From assembly GCA_046295455.1 (NCBI GenBank), contig JBKBNI010000010.1, forward strand, positions 1 through 64,000: a stretch of 64,000 bases of DNA. The letters run 5' to 3'. The DNA comes from Thermaurantimonas sp046295455 (GTDB lineage: Bacteria > Bacteroidota > Bacteroidia > Flavobacteriales > Schleiferiaceae). The notes beneath the pieces were generated by a model. That model was not told where the DNA came from. It ran no database searches and saw only the letters and a program-made list of their open reading frames with translations. Position numbers and translations under genes: made by a program. Positions 1 through 7,835 of the stretch are shown here, piece after piece; position 1 is the stretch's first letter; every line of letters begins with the position of its first letter.

Positions 1-1
1 G

Positions 2-964
2 GCCAAACAAGCTGCCCTGGTTTCTTACCAAGACAAGGCCGAAGCACTTGCTCAACAAATTAAAGCCTTAAAAGAAAGTCAGGAAATCAAGCTCCAGCAA
101 GCCATTCTCAAAGTTCAGGCTGACAGCAACGAATATGAAGCGGCAATCATGCAATACAAATTTTCCGAAATTCAATTTAAACGGACGGATACCCTATACA
201 ACGAGGGCGTTAAAAGCCGGTTTGATTGGGAGCGGAGCAATCAGGCCTTCCAGGATGCCACTGCCAAGCAAACAGCAGCCCGCAATAAGTATTTACAGTC
301 CAAAGCTGATTTGCTGGGCATTCGCGCAGAATTTGCCGAAAAAATTTCAAAAGCCGAAAGTGACCGGCAATCAGCGATCAGCGACTTTTATACAACCAAT
401 GCTGAAATCGCCAAACTTCAAAGTAAAATTAATTCCATCAATGTCCGTCAGAGCTTTTACTACGTCACTGCCCCTCAACGGGGAATGGTGACCCGTATGA
501 CCCGCGTGGGTATCGGTGAAAACATTAAGGAGGGTGAGCCTATTATGGAAATCATGCCCCTTCAATATCAATTAGCCGTTGAGGTATTTGTCAGACCAGT
601 GGATCTTCCCCTGATGCACCTGCATGAGAAAGGCAGAATTGAATTCGATGGCTGGCCTGCCATCGTCTTCTCAGGATGGCCAAGCATCACTTTTGGTACG
701 TTCGGAGGTGAAATTGCAGCCATTGATAACGTACTGAGTGAAAATGGCATGTACCGAATTCTGATGATTCCGGATAAAGAAGATGTGGCATGGCCAGAGC
801 AGATTCGTTTTGGTTCAGGAGTCAGAGCTATTCTGCTTCTAAAAGATGTTCCGGTGTGGTATGAGATCTGGCGACAGCTCAATGGGTTTCCCCCGGAATA
901 TTACACCCCTGAAAATAAAGACACAGGAAACGGAAATAAATCAAAAAAAACAGCTTCCAAATGA
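2..964 (+). CDS. HlyD-family periplasmic adaptor (membrane fusion) protein, 5' end missing
   Basis: The reading frame is open from base 2, so the true start lies upstream and only the last 320 codons are here. The first half is a long Lys/Glu/Gln/Ala-rich alpha-helical coiled coil of the kind that forms the periplasmic hairpin of HlyD/EmrA-type adaptors. It is followed by a returning barrel-sandwich segment (TAPQRGMVTRM, then GENIKEGEPIMEI) and beta-rich membrane-proximal domains. Such adaptors link an inner-membrane transporter to a TolC channel. The stop overlaps the start of the TolC gene by 4 bases (ATGATG), so the two are translationally coupled. The transporter, probably an ABC exporter, should lie just upstream of the window; this is inferred from family context only. 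Substrate unknown. Confidence 0.85.
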   Translation, partial: AKQAALVSYQDKAEALAQQIKALKESQEIKLQQAILKVQADSNEYEAAIMQYKFSEIQFKRTDTLYNEGVKSRFDWERSNQAFQDATAKQTAARNKYLQSKADLLGIRAEFAEKISKAESDRQSAISDFYTTNAEIAKLQSKINSINVRQSFYYVTAPQRGMVTRMTRVGIGENIKEGEPIMEIMPLQYQLAVEVFVRPVDLPLMHLHEKGRIEFDGWPAIVFSGWPSITFGTFGGEIAAIDNVLSENGMYRILMIPDKEDVAWPEQIRFGSGVRAILLLKDVPVWYEIWRQLNGFPPEYYTPENKDTGNGNKSKKTASK

Positions 965-2403
965 TGAAAAGCTGGATGTTTCTGGCAATTTTTTCGTTTG
1001 GTACGACAGCAGTATTCGGCCAATTTGACCAATTACCTGATTCCGCCTATGTTATGCCATTACAGGACTTCATCCAGTTAGTTTTGAAAAATCATCCGGT
1101 ATCTGCACAGGCAAAACTTCTACCTCAAGAGGGCAGGGCAAGGAGGCTGATGGCCAAAGGGTCTTTTGACCCGGTTGCATTTTATTTTGCCTCCGGTAAA
1201 GATTATAACGACAAGCAATACTACAGCTACCAGGACGGGGGTATTGAATTTTTTACATATCCGGGGATCAAATTCAATGCTACCTGGAGCACTGCCGGCG
1301 GAGAATTTCTGAACCCTGAAAACAATCTGCCCGTGGGCGGATTGCTTGCTGTGGGAGCAGATATCCCCTTACTTCGAGGTCTCCTAACAGACCAAAGGCG
1401 ACTTGCACTTGAGCAGGCCAATCTCTTCAACCGATATTCTATCTTCATGCAGCGCCGAATGCTTAACGACCTGCTTTTTGAAGCGATAGCTGACTACTGG
1501 ATGTGGTCTTTGAGATTTGCCGAGTTTCAGATGCGAAATCGATTTATAGATGTAGCTAAACAAAGATTTCAACTCGTCAAATCGGCCTACATCAATGGAG
1601 ATCTTCCTGCAGTGGACACCTTAGAAGCTTTTATCCTCGTGCAATCTCGAGAAATTGCTGCCGAGCAGGCTCGTGCATTGCTCAATGATGCACGTCTCAA
1701 ACTCTCTAATCACCTCTGGAGTGCCGATGGGGAGCCCCTCGAACTTTCATGGTTTGCCATTCCTCAGATATTGCTCACTCCTGTTGAGTTTCCGGTAAGC
1801 TTTGACAGCATTTTAAAAATTTCTTATCAATTCAATCAGATCAATCCGGAAAGCCAACTACTGGACTATCAGATCAGGCTATTGGAAGCTGAGAGGAGCT
1901 TTAGGAGAAATGAATTGCTGCCAAAACTTAACTTAAAGTACAATTTCCTAACCGAACAAGTAGGATTTGCAGCCGGTGATGACTTCTTTATTTCACCCAA
2001 TAATTACAAGTTTGGAATAGACTTTGCCATTCCGCTCTTTTTAAGACGCGAAAGAGCAGCACTACGCATCACAGAAATTCGACTATCCGAAGCCCGCTTG
2101 AATCGAGATAATCGCCAGACGGCGCTATTCCGTCGGATGCAACAGGAAGCATTCCTACTTGAAAACCAATTTGAGCAGATGAACCTTGTAAAACAAAATA
2201 TGAAGAACTTCTTCGAACTTCTCCGTATAGAACAGCGGAAATTTCAAATCGGAGAGAGCTCTCTCTTTCTGGTCAATGCCCGGGAGATCCAAGCTATAGA
2301 TGCTGAGCTGCTCTACCTCCAGCTTCTTCATCGCTACCAGACATCCATCGCCTCATTTTTTAGAGCTGCCGGTATATTATCTGATTTTGAAGCTCAACAG
2401 TAA
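961..2403 (+). CDS. TolC-family outer membrane efflux protein
   Basis: 480 residues, close to the usual TolC length. An N-terminal signal peptide (about residues 1-20, ending AVFG/Q) precedes a largely helical protein with two repeated long-helix regions typical of outer-membrane efflux channels. One is the segment around RRERAALRITEIRLSEARL and the other is the C-terminal QFEQMNLVKQN to EIQAIDAELLYLQ region. The protein would form the outer-membrane tunnel for the adaptor encoded immediately upstream, whose stop codon it overlaps by 4 bases. ATG codons occur at 961 and 964; either could be used. The exported substrate cannot be deduced. Confidence 0.88.
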   Translation: MMKSWMFLAIFSFGTTAVFGQFDQLPDSAYVMPLQDFIQLVLKNHPVSAQAKLLPQEGRARRLMAKGSFDPVAFYFASGKDYNDKQYYSYQDGGIEFFTYPGIKFNATWSTAGGEFLNPENNLPVGGLLAVGADIPLLRGLLTDQRRLALEQANLFNRYSIFMQRRMLNDLLFEAIADYWMWSLRFAEFQMRNRFIDVAKQRFQLVKSAYINGDLPAVDTLEAFILVQSREIAAEQARALLNDARLKLSNHLWSADGEPLELSWFAIPQILLTPVEFPVSFDSILKISYQFNQINPESQLLDYQIRLLEAERSFRRNELLPKLNLKYNFLTEQVGFAAGDDFFISPNNYKFGIDFAIPLFLRRERAALRITEIRLSEARLNRDNRQTALFRRMQQEAFLLENQFEQMNLVKQNMKNFFELLRIEQRKFQIGESSLFLVNAREIQAIDAELLYLQLLHRYQTSIASFFRAAGILSDFEAQQ

Positions 2404-2471
2404 TTTTTCGAAAAACAATAACTTTCAAGTTGCGTAATATTGTATATTCAAATTATCTAAATTTAATTTAT

Positions 2472-2816
2472 ATGAGAAGGTTCATATTCATTTGTATTTT
2501 ATCCTTCATGGCGTGGGCCTGTAATGAATCCGCTCCCCAAACCTCTGAAACAGTTGGTCAAACAAATGCCATTGCTAATGCTTCCGCAGAAATTGAAATT
2601 CGTGGAATGACCTGTGAAACCGGTTGTAAAAAATTAATTGAAAAAAATGTGCGAAAAATGGCCGGGGTAACAAAGTTTGAAGTGGATTTTGAGCACAGTT
2701 CTGCATATGTCGAATTTGATACATCAATCACCGATGCAGAGCAAATCAAAGAAGCCATAAATGGAATAAACAACGGTGTCTATTCGGCCATTGTGCACGA
2801 AGTTTCAAAACTTTAA
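2472..2816 (+). CDS. Heavy-metal-associated (HMA) domain lipoprotein
   Basis: 114 residues from the ATG at 2472. A longer frame to 2430 exists, but the signal peptide begins at 2472. Residues 1-16 form a signal peptide followed by Cys17 (lipobox MAWAC), so a periplasm-facing lipoprotein is expected. Residues 40-110 are a ferredoxin-like HMA domain with the metal site GMTCETGC (Cys48, Cys52), i.e. CxxxC rather than the classical CxxC of CopZ/Atx1. The gene sits 12 bases before heme A synthase, suggesting a role in delivering copper (or another soft metal) to the terminal oxidase; this role is inferred from position only. Confidence 0.8.
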   Translation: MRRFIFICILSFMAWACNESAPQTSETVGQTNAIANASAEIEIRGMTCETGCKKLIEKNVRKMAGVTKFEVDFEHSSAYVEFDTSITDAEQIKEAINGINNGVYSAIVHEVSKL

Positions 2817-2828
2817 TCTTCTCTTGGC

Positions 2829-3956
2829 ATGAATGCAAGGTGGTTTGTACGACTGATTGTAATAGAGCTTTCGCTCATATACCTTGTCATTCTAGCAGGA
2901 AGCATCGTGCGCGCAACCGGCTCAGGTATGGGCTGCCCCGACTGGCCTAAGTGCTTTGGATACCTAATCCCACCCACAAAGCTTGATGAAGTGGTATTTC
3001 ATCCCAATCAGCTCTACAAAAAGGGTGTCTTTATCGTACATGAAGGGGCTCTGTACCGGGCAAAAAAAACAATGGTAACTTCCGATACCTTCCGGGAAGA
3101 TGACTGGCTTCCCTACACCGTGCACGATTATGCAATATTCAACCCAATACATACCTGGATCGAATATATAAACAGACTCTTGGGTGCCCTGGCAGGCCTA
3201 CCGATGTTGCTTATTGCGATATATTCCATAGGCTTTTGGAAGCGTCTGAAAATAATTCCGTTACTTGCATTTACTGGCTTCTTTTTACTTGGCTTTGTTG
3301 CATGGCTTGGAAAGAAAGTCGTGGATGGCAATTTGATTCCGCATTCCATTACCATTCACATGCTTGGCGCTTTGGCTATTGTTTCCGTATTGATATCTCT
3401 TCTTCTGTTTACCCGTAAATCTACAAAGTCTGACTTCACCTTAGACAGGTCGCTTCGTCATTGGCTTGGAGCGGCATTAATTCTTACAATAATTCAAATT
3501 GTTCTCGGCACTCAGGTCAGAGAAGAAGTAGATTATCTAAACAAGGAACTCAGTGGAATGAACAAAGAAACCTGGTTGGACACCATAGGTCTTAAGTTTT
3601 ATGTACACCGCTCGCTGTCGATATTGATCCTTATGGTCAACGGATTTATATTTTTCAGAAACAGGTCTATTAAAAAACCTCTGAGACTCATCAATGTAAT
3701 GATGGCTTTTCTGCTTGCCGAAGTATTTGCTGGTGTTGTTTTATATTATTTTGACCTACCTGCCTTTGCACAGCCGGTACATCTCATTTTAGCTACGCTG
3801 CTGTACGGTCTGCAGTTTTATTTATGGTTGATGCATATGATTGCCCGTGTATCGGATCTAGAGACGGAAAGCAAAAGCACTGTATTTGTCTTTCAAAATT
3901 CACCTCTCATCAGCGAACTACAAGCTTCAGACAAAATCACCACTCCAAAAAAGTAA
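2829..3956 (+). CDS. ctaA: Heme A synthase (COX15/CtaA family)
   Basis: 375 residues with about eight membrane segments. The N-terminal signature (IVRATGSGMGCPDWPKC) is characteristic of CtaA/COX15, which oxidises the C8 methyl of heme O to make heme A for aa3-type cytochrome oxidase. Conserved histidines are visible in PHSITIHMLGAL, YVHRSLSI and AQPVHLIL. The first conserved E-x-x-H-R motif reads EYINR (around residues 112-116), with Asn in place of His. A roughly 60-residue periplasmic loop (residues 50-110) follows the first membrane segment. The gene follows the HMA lipoprotein closely and precedes two small genes in the same direction. Confidence 0.9.
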   Translation: MNARWFVRLIVIELSLIYLVILAGSIVRATGSGMGCPDWPKCFGYLIPPTKLDEVVFHPNQLYKKGVFIVHEGALYRAKKTMVTSDTFREDDWLPYTVHDYAIFNPIHTWIEYINRLLGALAGLPMLLIAIYSIGFWKRLKIIPLLAFTGFFLLGFVAWLGKKVVDGNLIPHSITIHMLGALAIVSVLISLLLFTRKSTKSDFTLDRSLRHWLGAALILTIIQIVLGTQVREEVDYLNKELSGMNKETWLDTIGLKFYVHRSLSILILMVNGFIFFRNRSIKKPLRLINVMMAFLLAEVFAGVVLYYFDLPAFAQPVHLILATLLYGLQFYLWLMHMIARVSDLETESKSTVFVFQNSPLISELQASDKITTPKK

Positions 3957-3959
3957 TCC

Positions 3960-4211
3960 ATGCGCCTTGTAGAAGTCATTCCGCATCCTCTGTTTAAAAT
4001 TTCAGTCTATTCTCATGATGTACATTTCTACATAGAGATCGAAGCCGGACCCATGAAGCAATGCTTCAAATTCAGCAAGGATTTGATTTTACCGGAAAAG
4101 GGGGGGCTGCACGGATTGCTGGATGAGGAATTCTTCAATCAGACAAAAAAACAGTTTGACCTCATGCACCAAAATTTCAAGGATGCTCTCCAACGCTACA
4201 AAGGGATTTAG
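3960..4211 (+). CDS. Conserved-looking small hypothetical protein
   Basis: 83 residues, ATG 3 bases after the ctaA stop, so very likely cotranscribed with it. No signal peptide or membrane segment. The N-terminal half reads as beta strands (RLVEVIPHPLFKISVYS, VHFYIEIEAG) and the C-terminal half as helix (LLDEEFFNQTKKQFDLMHQNF). I do not recognise a family. Its coding sequence overlaps the next gene by 29 bases in another frame. Confidence 0.6.
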   Translation: MRLVEVIPHPLFKISVYSHDVHFYIEIEAGPMKQCFKFSKDLILPEKGGLHGLLDEEFFNQTKKQFDLMHQNFKDALQRYKGI

Positions 4212-4590
4212 CATTCTGCTCTCATTATTTATCTTATCTGGATGCCGCGCAGGAAGGGGATGTTCAGACATTCAGAAGAGTGCAGCCATCGTCATCCTGG
4301 AGGTTATACAGCCATTTGCACAAGACAATCATCTGGCTACAGTTAAAATTCATAAAATCACAGATTGCAAGATAGAAGGAAGTTGTAAGATCATTCCGCT
4401 AAACCAGGAGTTTCTCGCCAACTTTGTCTACACCCATAAGTATACGGGTGCAAACAATAATTTTAAGGCCCTTCGTGAGCATCTACCCGGCGTCAAGACC
4501 GGATCAGTTATCGAAGCCTATATCACCACAGAGCGCAGGAAGCACGGACAGCTGATGACCAGGATCTATGAGTACAAATTAATAAAATAA
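4183..4590 (+). CDS. Small lipoprotein of unknown function
   Basis: 135 residues from the ATG at 4183, chosen because it gives a compact signal peptide (MLSNATKGFSILLSLFILSGC, lipobox LSGC). A longer frame to 4123 would bury that signal behind 20 residues. Several further cysteines (CRAGRGC, then TDCKIEGSC) suggest disulfides in the periplasm or on the cell surface. The remainder is beta-rich and basic (TTERRKHGQLMTRIYEYKL). It overlaps the previous gene by 29 bases and is the last gene of this plus-strand run. No function can be assigned. Confidence 0.6.
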   Translation: MLSNATKGFSILLSLFILSGCRAGRGCSDIQKSAAIVILEVIQPFAQDNHLATVKIHKITDCKIEGSCKIIPLNQEFLANFVYTHKYTGANNNFKALREHLPGVKTGSVIEAYITTERRKHGQLMTRIYEYKLIK

Positions 4591-4664
4591 ATCAGGGCTC
4601 AGTACGCACTCGGTCGGTCAATGGGAGCTTTTAGCAAAAAGTGTCTCCTTCCGGTTTGGGTGTT

Positions 4665-5567
4665 CTAGAGATGAAAAATTTTTAACGCTTCGTTGTACGC
4701 ACTTTCAAAGGCTAATAAATTCAGATTGTTTGGTAATTTCTCTGAGAGCATGTAGCTAATTAGTTTTTCGGTTGGCATATTTCCGGTCAGGTCATCTTTG
4801 GCCATGGGACAACCGCCAAATCCCCTTATGGCGCCGTCAAATCTGCGGCAGCCAGCTTTGTAGGCCGCATCAATTTTTTCAAACCATTGATAAGGAAGAG
4901 TATGTAAGTGTGCGCCGAAGGTTACCTGTGGCAGGCTGGGAATGAGCAATTTAAATATTTGAGCAATAGATCGGATGGTAGCTACTCCGACCGTGTCCGA
5001 TACGCTCAATGTGCGGATACCTATATCAGCCAGCACTTCACTCCAGCGCAAGACCAGCTCAGGACTCCATGGCTCACCATATGGATTACCAAAACCCATA
5101 GATAGGTAGACTACAAGTTCTTTTCCGGCCGATGTCGCCATCTGATGAAGGATTTTGACCAGATGCAATGATTCTGAGATCGATCTATTGGTGTTTCTGC
5201 GCTGAAACTCCTCTGACACCGAAAATGGATATCCGATGTAGGAAATCTGTGGAAACAAACAAGCCTGCTCGCCTCCCCTCTCGTTGGCTACTATGGCCAG
5301 AAGTCTGGTAGCAGACCTGGAGAGATCTAAGCCTGCCAGCACCTCAGCCGTATCGCACATCTGTGGTATAGCCTTGGGAGACACAAAACTGCCAAAATCC
5401 AGGGTGTGGAAGTTTACCTTTAGAAGTGCGTTCAGATAATTGATTTTTCGCTCTGTATCAATAAACGGTTTGATGCCTTGCATGGCATCCCGAGGACATT
5501 CTACAATGATAAATTCAGAATTCTTTGATGCCCCTAGTGTAGAGGCATCGCGTTGGTGATCATACAT
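4665..5567 (-). CDS. Hydroxymethylglutaryl-CoA lyase-type enzyme
   Basis: 300 residues from the ATG at 5567; a TTG 36 bases upstream (5603) is a weaker alternative. This is a TIM-barrel enzyme of the HMGL/DRE-TIM family, which cleaves HMG-CoA to acetoacetate and acetyl-CoA in leucine or ketone-body catabolism. Seen in the sequence: the catalytic start ECPRDAMQG (Arg/Asp), DFGSFVSPKAIPQM, the metal-binding His pair in FGAHLHTLP, and the signature Cys region RRFDGAIRGFGGCPMAKDD. All key residues are present. It stands alone on the minus strand, and its upstream region carries inverted repeats (5626-5649 and 5654-5700). Confidence 0.88.
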   Translation of the reverse strand: MYDHQRDASTLGASKNSEFIIVECPRDAMQGIKPFIDTERKINYLNALLKVNFHTLDFGSFVSPKAIPQMCDTAEVLAGLDLSRSATRLLAIVANERGGEQACLFPQISYIGYPFSVSEEFQRRNTNRSISESLHLVKILHQMATSAGKELVVYLSMGFGNPYGEPWSPELVLRWSEVLADIGIRTLSVSDTVGVATIRSIAQIFKLLIPSLPQVTFGAHLHTLPYQWFEKIDAAYKAGCRRFDGAIRGFGGCPMAKDDLTGNMPTEKLISYMLSEKLPNNLNLLAFESAYNEALKIFHL

Positions 5568-5625
5568 GTGAAAAAGATTTCTCCCTTGTTTTCCCGCTTG
5601 CAAATAAAAAACAGATTTTGCAGAG

Positions 5626-5700
5626 GTCAGACAGAACTTTAAGTCTGACAGACAAGCGTTTTTTTTTGGGTGAATTTTTTTATGTAAGGAGCGAACGCTT
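5626..5700. repeat. Two inverted repeats upstream of HMG-CoA lyase
   Basis: GTCAGAC (5626-5632) and GTCTGAC (5643-5649) form a perfect 7-base inverted repeat with a 10-base spacer. AAGCGTT (5654-5660) and AACGCTT (5694-5700) form a second, with a 33-base spacer containing a T9 run. They lie between the NYN gene and the lyase gene, both on the minus strand. They could be an operator for the lyase, or part of a terminator for the NYN transcript. No standard TAnnTTTG box was seen here. Confidence 0.4.
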
Positions 5701-5762
5701 CAATACCAAAATAATTGATTATGGATTAGGTTTAGATGCAAAAACGGGTCTAAGGACTAATG

Positions 5763-6749
5763 TCAGTAGATAAACTTTCGAACCTCTTTGGCTACTTCCT
5801 GCCCCTGATCGTTTTTGGCGACCGTAAAAATAACTTTCTCTCCAGGCTGAAGCTCTTGAAATTCAGCATTCAAAACATCGGAATGGTGAAAAAAGAGATT
5901 ATTGTTCGGATATTTTATGAAGCCATATCCATTCTTCAGAGTAAGAATTTCACCTTCGTAATCTAATTTTCCATTTTTGAATGTGACGGATTGGTGAATC
6001 GAGTTGACGTTCATGTAGGTATCCTGCTCCGAATCGGGTTCATAGTCCTGTGATTCTCCTACAGAATCATCATTTTCAGCTTCGTGGTGGTGCGAGTTGA
6101 TATCACGATCGCTGACAAATATTTTGTCCAGCAAATAATCTGTAGATTTTTGCTTATCAATTAATTCGCTGAGATTGACTACATAGGAGCAGGCATCCAT
6201 CAGATTATGCGAGGTACGCACGGCGATTTCAAGACCTTCATCATTTTGGTATTCATACTCCCAGTGAAATAAAAATACCGGTATTCCAAGTGCGGTAGCC
6301 TTTATGGCCACGTCAGAATATGCACCGTCATTAGCTATTAATGCCACTGCATCGATATTTTGTCTGTAGCATGCATCCAGTATCTCCAGAGAGAGTTTTG
6401 CCTCCATTGAGGGCGTTTCTTTTCTTGTATTGTTGTTTTGACGGTACACGATGTAGTGGGGGCATATGTTTTCATAGGAGAGAATATCATCGAGCTGTCG
6501 GTCGTAAAACAATTGATTGCCTCTGTTGCTGGCTTCAAAAACATTGATTCGAATGCGGAAGTAATGGGATTCTACGATCTTTACGAGTCTTCGGTCGCTT
6601 TCTGTGGTTTGAGCTATCCAATATCTTATGTAGTTCAGTAGCCCACCTAAATGTAATCTTCTGTGTTTTGGATGCGTGTAATTGTAAAAATTACTTGTAT
6701 GGTTCAAATAATTACCATCAATAAATACACCTATTCTCTTCGTTCTCAC
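5763..6749 (-). CDS. NYN-domain ribonuclease-like protein fused to a cold-shock domain
   Basis: 328 residues, starting at a GTG (6749); an in-frame stop lies just upstream. Residues 1-195 are a NYN/LabA-type PIN-like nuclease domain with acidic residues at expected places: FIDGNYLN (Asp11, Asn13) and ALIANDGAYSDVAI (Asp141, Asp146). An acidic, low-complexity linker (about 215-245) leads to a C-terminal cold-shock/OB fold (262-328) with RNP1-like NGYGFIKY (273-280) and RNP2-like NLFFHHS (284-290). Together these suggest an RNA-binding endoribonuclease, which is inferred. It lies 27 bases downstream of the outer-membrane-type gene and may belong to the RidA operon. Confidence 0.8.
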   Translation of the reverse strand: MRTKRIGVFIDGNYLNHTSNFYNYTHPKHRRLHLGGLLNYIRYWIAQTTESDRRLVKIVESHYFRIRINVFEASNRGNQLFYDRQLDDILSYENICPHYIVYRQNNNTRKETPSMEAKLSLEILDACYRQNIDAVALIANDGAYSDVAIKATALGIPVFLFHWEYEYQNDEGLEIAVRTSHNLMDACSYVVNLSELIDKQKSTDYLLDKIFVSDRDINSHHHEAENDDSVGESQDYEPDSEQDTYMNVNSIHQSVTFKNGKLDYEGEILTLKNGYGFIKYPNNNLFFHHSDVLNAEFQELQPGEKVIFTVAKNDQGQEVAKEVRKFIY

Positions 6750-6776
6750 GTATATTTCCGATTATGTTATAACTTA

Positions 6777-7331
6777 TTAAAATCCAATATTGAATCTCAA
6801 TATCACCGTATTTGGATAGATTGGATTTGCTCCCTGATAGACTGGATAAAATAATCCAAAGCTATAAAACCCTCCGGTAAAAACCGAAAAAAAACCACCC
6901 CCGACCATAAACGGATAAGACCAATAACCAACATTTCGACTCCAGATGTGCAGCATTTCTGATTCTATTCCGAAGTACAAGGTGTTGTAAATCAACTTAT
7001 GTGCTAAAAGATTAAAACCTCCAATGTTAAATCTGTTTCCAAAATTATTGATATACTGATATATGAGGCCTCCTCCGAGTATACTTTTACTGACGGGTTC
7101 ATATACGCTGACTCGAGGGTTGAGCATAATATTGGTAAAATTGCCAAAGGAGAGTCCAAAATTTCCGCCATAGAAAACCCTTTTTTCTCCCCAGGGATCT
7201 GAAGAGCTTTGCGTGCGGTATTCATAGGAATCTTCTACCCGCCGAAGGGTGTATTCGTCTGTCGTATCTTTTTGCTGGGCGTGTACAATACAGGAAATGA
7301 TAAGAAGGAATTGTAAAAAAATTTTTTTCAA
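6777..7331 (-). CDS. Secreted/outer-membrane-type beta-barrel protein, unknown function
   Basis: 184 residues from the TTG at 7331, which places KKIFLQFLLIISCIVHAQ at the N-terminus as a normal signal peptide. A second TTG at 7355 would add eight residues and overlap RidA. After cleavage the chain is rich in Gly, Phe, Tyr and Asn with alternating hydrophobic strands (FYGGNFGLSFGNF, MVGGGFFSVFTGGFYSFGLFY), and it ends in Phe, as outer-membrane barrels do. The family is not recognised. It is cotranscribed with RidA upstream and perhaps with the NYN gene downstream. Confidence 0.65.
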   Translation of the reverse strand: MKKIFLQFLLIISCIVHAQQKDTTDEYTLRRVEDSYEYRTQSSSDPWGEKRVFYGGNFGLSFGNFTNIMLNPRVSVYEPVSKSILGGGLIYQYINNFGNRFNIGGFNLLAHKLIYNTLYFGIESEMLHIWSRNVGYWSYPFMVGGGFFSVFTGGFYSFGLFYPVYQGANPIYPNTVILRFNIGF

Positions 7332-7345
7332 TGGTTCTACTGCTT

Positions 7346-7726
7346 TTATTGACAATATGCAATCACTGATAATTCAATATTTACGCCTTTTGGAAGGCGG
7401 GATACCTCGACTGTTTCTCTTGCCGGATAGGGCTCCTGAAAATAGTGTTTATAAATTTCATTGACAATAGGAAAGGTGCTCATATCCTTAAGAAATATGG
7501 TAGATTTAACGATGTGAGAAAAGTTTAAATCCGCTTTTTTCAGAATCTGAGCAATGTTTTCAAAAACCATGCGCGCCTCTACTGCGATATCTCCAATAAC
7601 CAATTTATTAGTTTCAGGATTGATTGCTATTTGTCCACTTACAAACAAGAAACCTCCGGCTTTTATAGCCTGATTATAAGGTCCAATGGGCTGGGGCGCA
7701 TGTGGAGTGTTTACAGGTGTGATCAT
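7346..7726 (-). CDS. ridA: RidA family enamine/imine deaminase
   Basis: 126 residues from the ATG at 7726. This start is preferred over an upstream TTG (7750) because a -7 promoter box sits at 7735-7742, so a transcript would begin only a few bases before the ATG. RidA hydrolyses reactive 2-aminoacrylate and related enamines made by PLP enzymes. Seen: APQPIGPYNQAIKAG near the N-terminus, FLFVSGQIAINPET, and the family signature PARETVEVSRLPKGVNIEL with the substrate-binding Arg and the conserved Glu. Length and motifs match the family. Confidence 0.92.
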   Translation of the reverse strand: MITPVNTPHAPQPIGPYNQAIKAGGFLFVSGQIAINPETNKLVIGDIAVEARMVFENIAQILKKADLNFSHIVKSTIFLKDMSTFPIVNEIYKHYFQEPYPARETVEVSRLPKGVNIELSVIAYCQ

Positions 7727-7734
7727 ATCGGCTA

Positions 7735-7742
7735 CAAAGATA
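7735..7742 (-). promoter_or_regulatory. Candidate -7 box for ridA
   Basis: Minus-strand TATCTTTG matches the Bacteroidota consensus TAnnTTTG and ends 8 bases before the ridA ATG, implying an almost leaderless mRNA. No clear -33 TTG at the expected spacing. Confidence 0.5.
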
Positions 7743-7785
7743 GGAAACAACCTTTTTAGTTTACTTCCCGTTGCAGTTCAAATAA

Positions 7786-7812
7786 AAAAGCCTCCCTGCA
7801 CGGGAGGCTTTT
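7786..7812 (-). terminator. Rho-independent terminator after groEL
   Basis: Perfect 11-base stem AAAAGCCTCCC / GGGAGGCTTTT with a 5-base loop, 24 bases beyond the groEL stop. Both ends are A/T-rich, so it can act in both directions. It separates groESL from the ridA operon. Confidence 0.9.
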
Positions 7813-7835
7813 AGCATAATACTCATGAGGCTGGA

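Noticed and set aside
2404..2415. TTTTTCGAAAAA after the tolC gene as terminator
   Set aside because: All A/T except the two central bases; stem too weak and no GC core.
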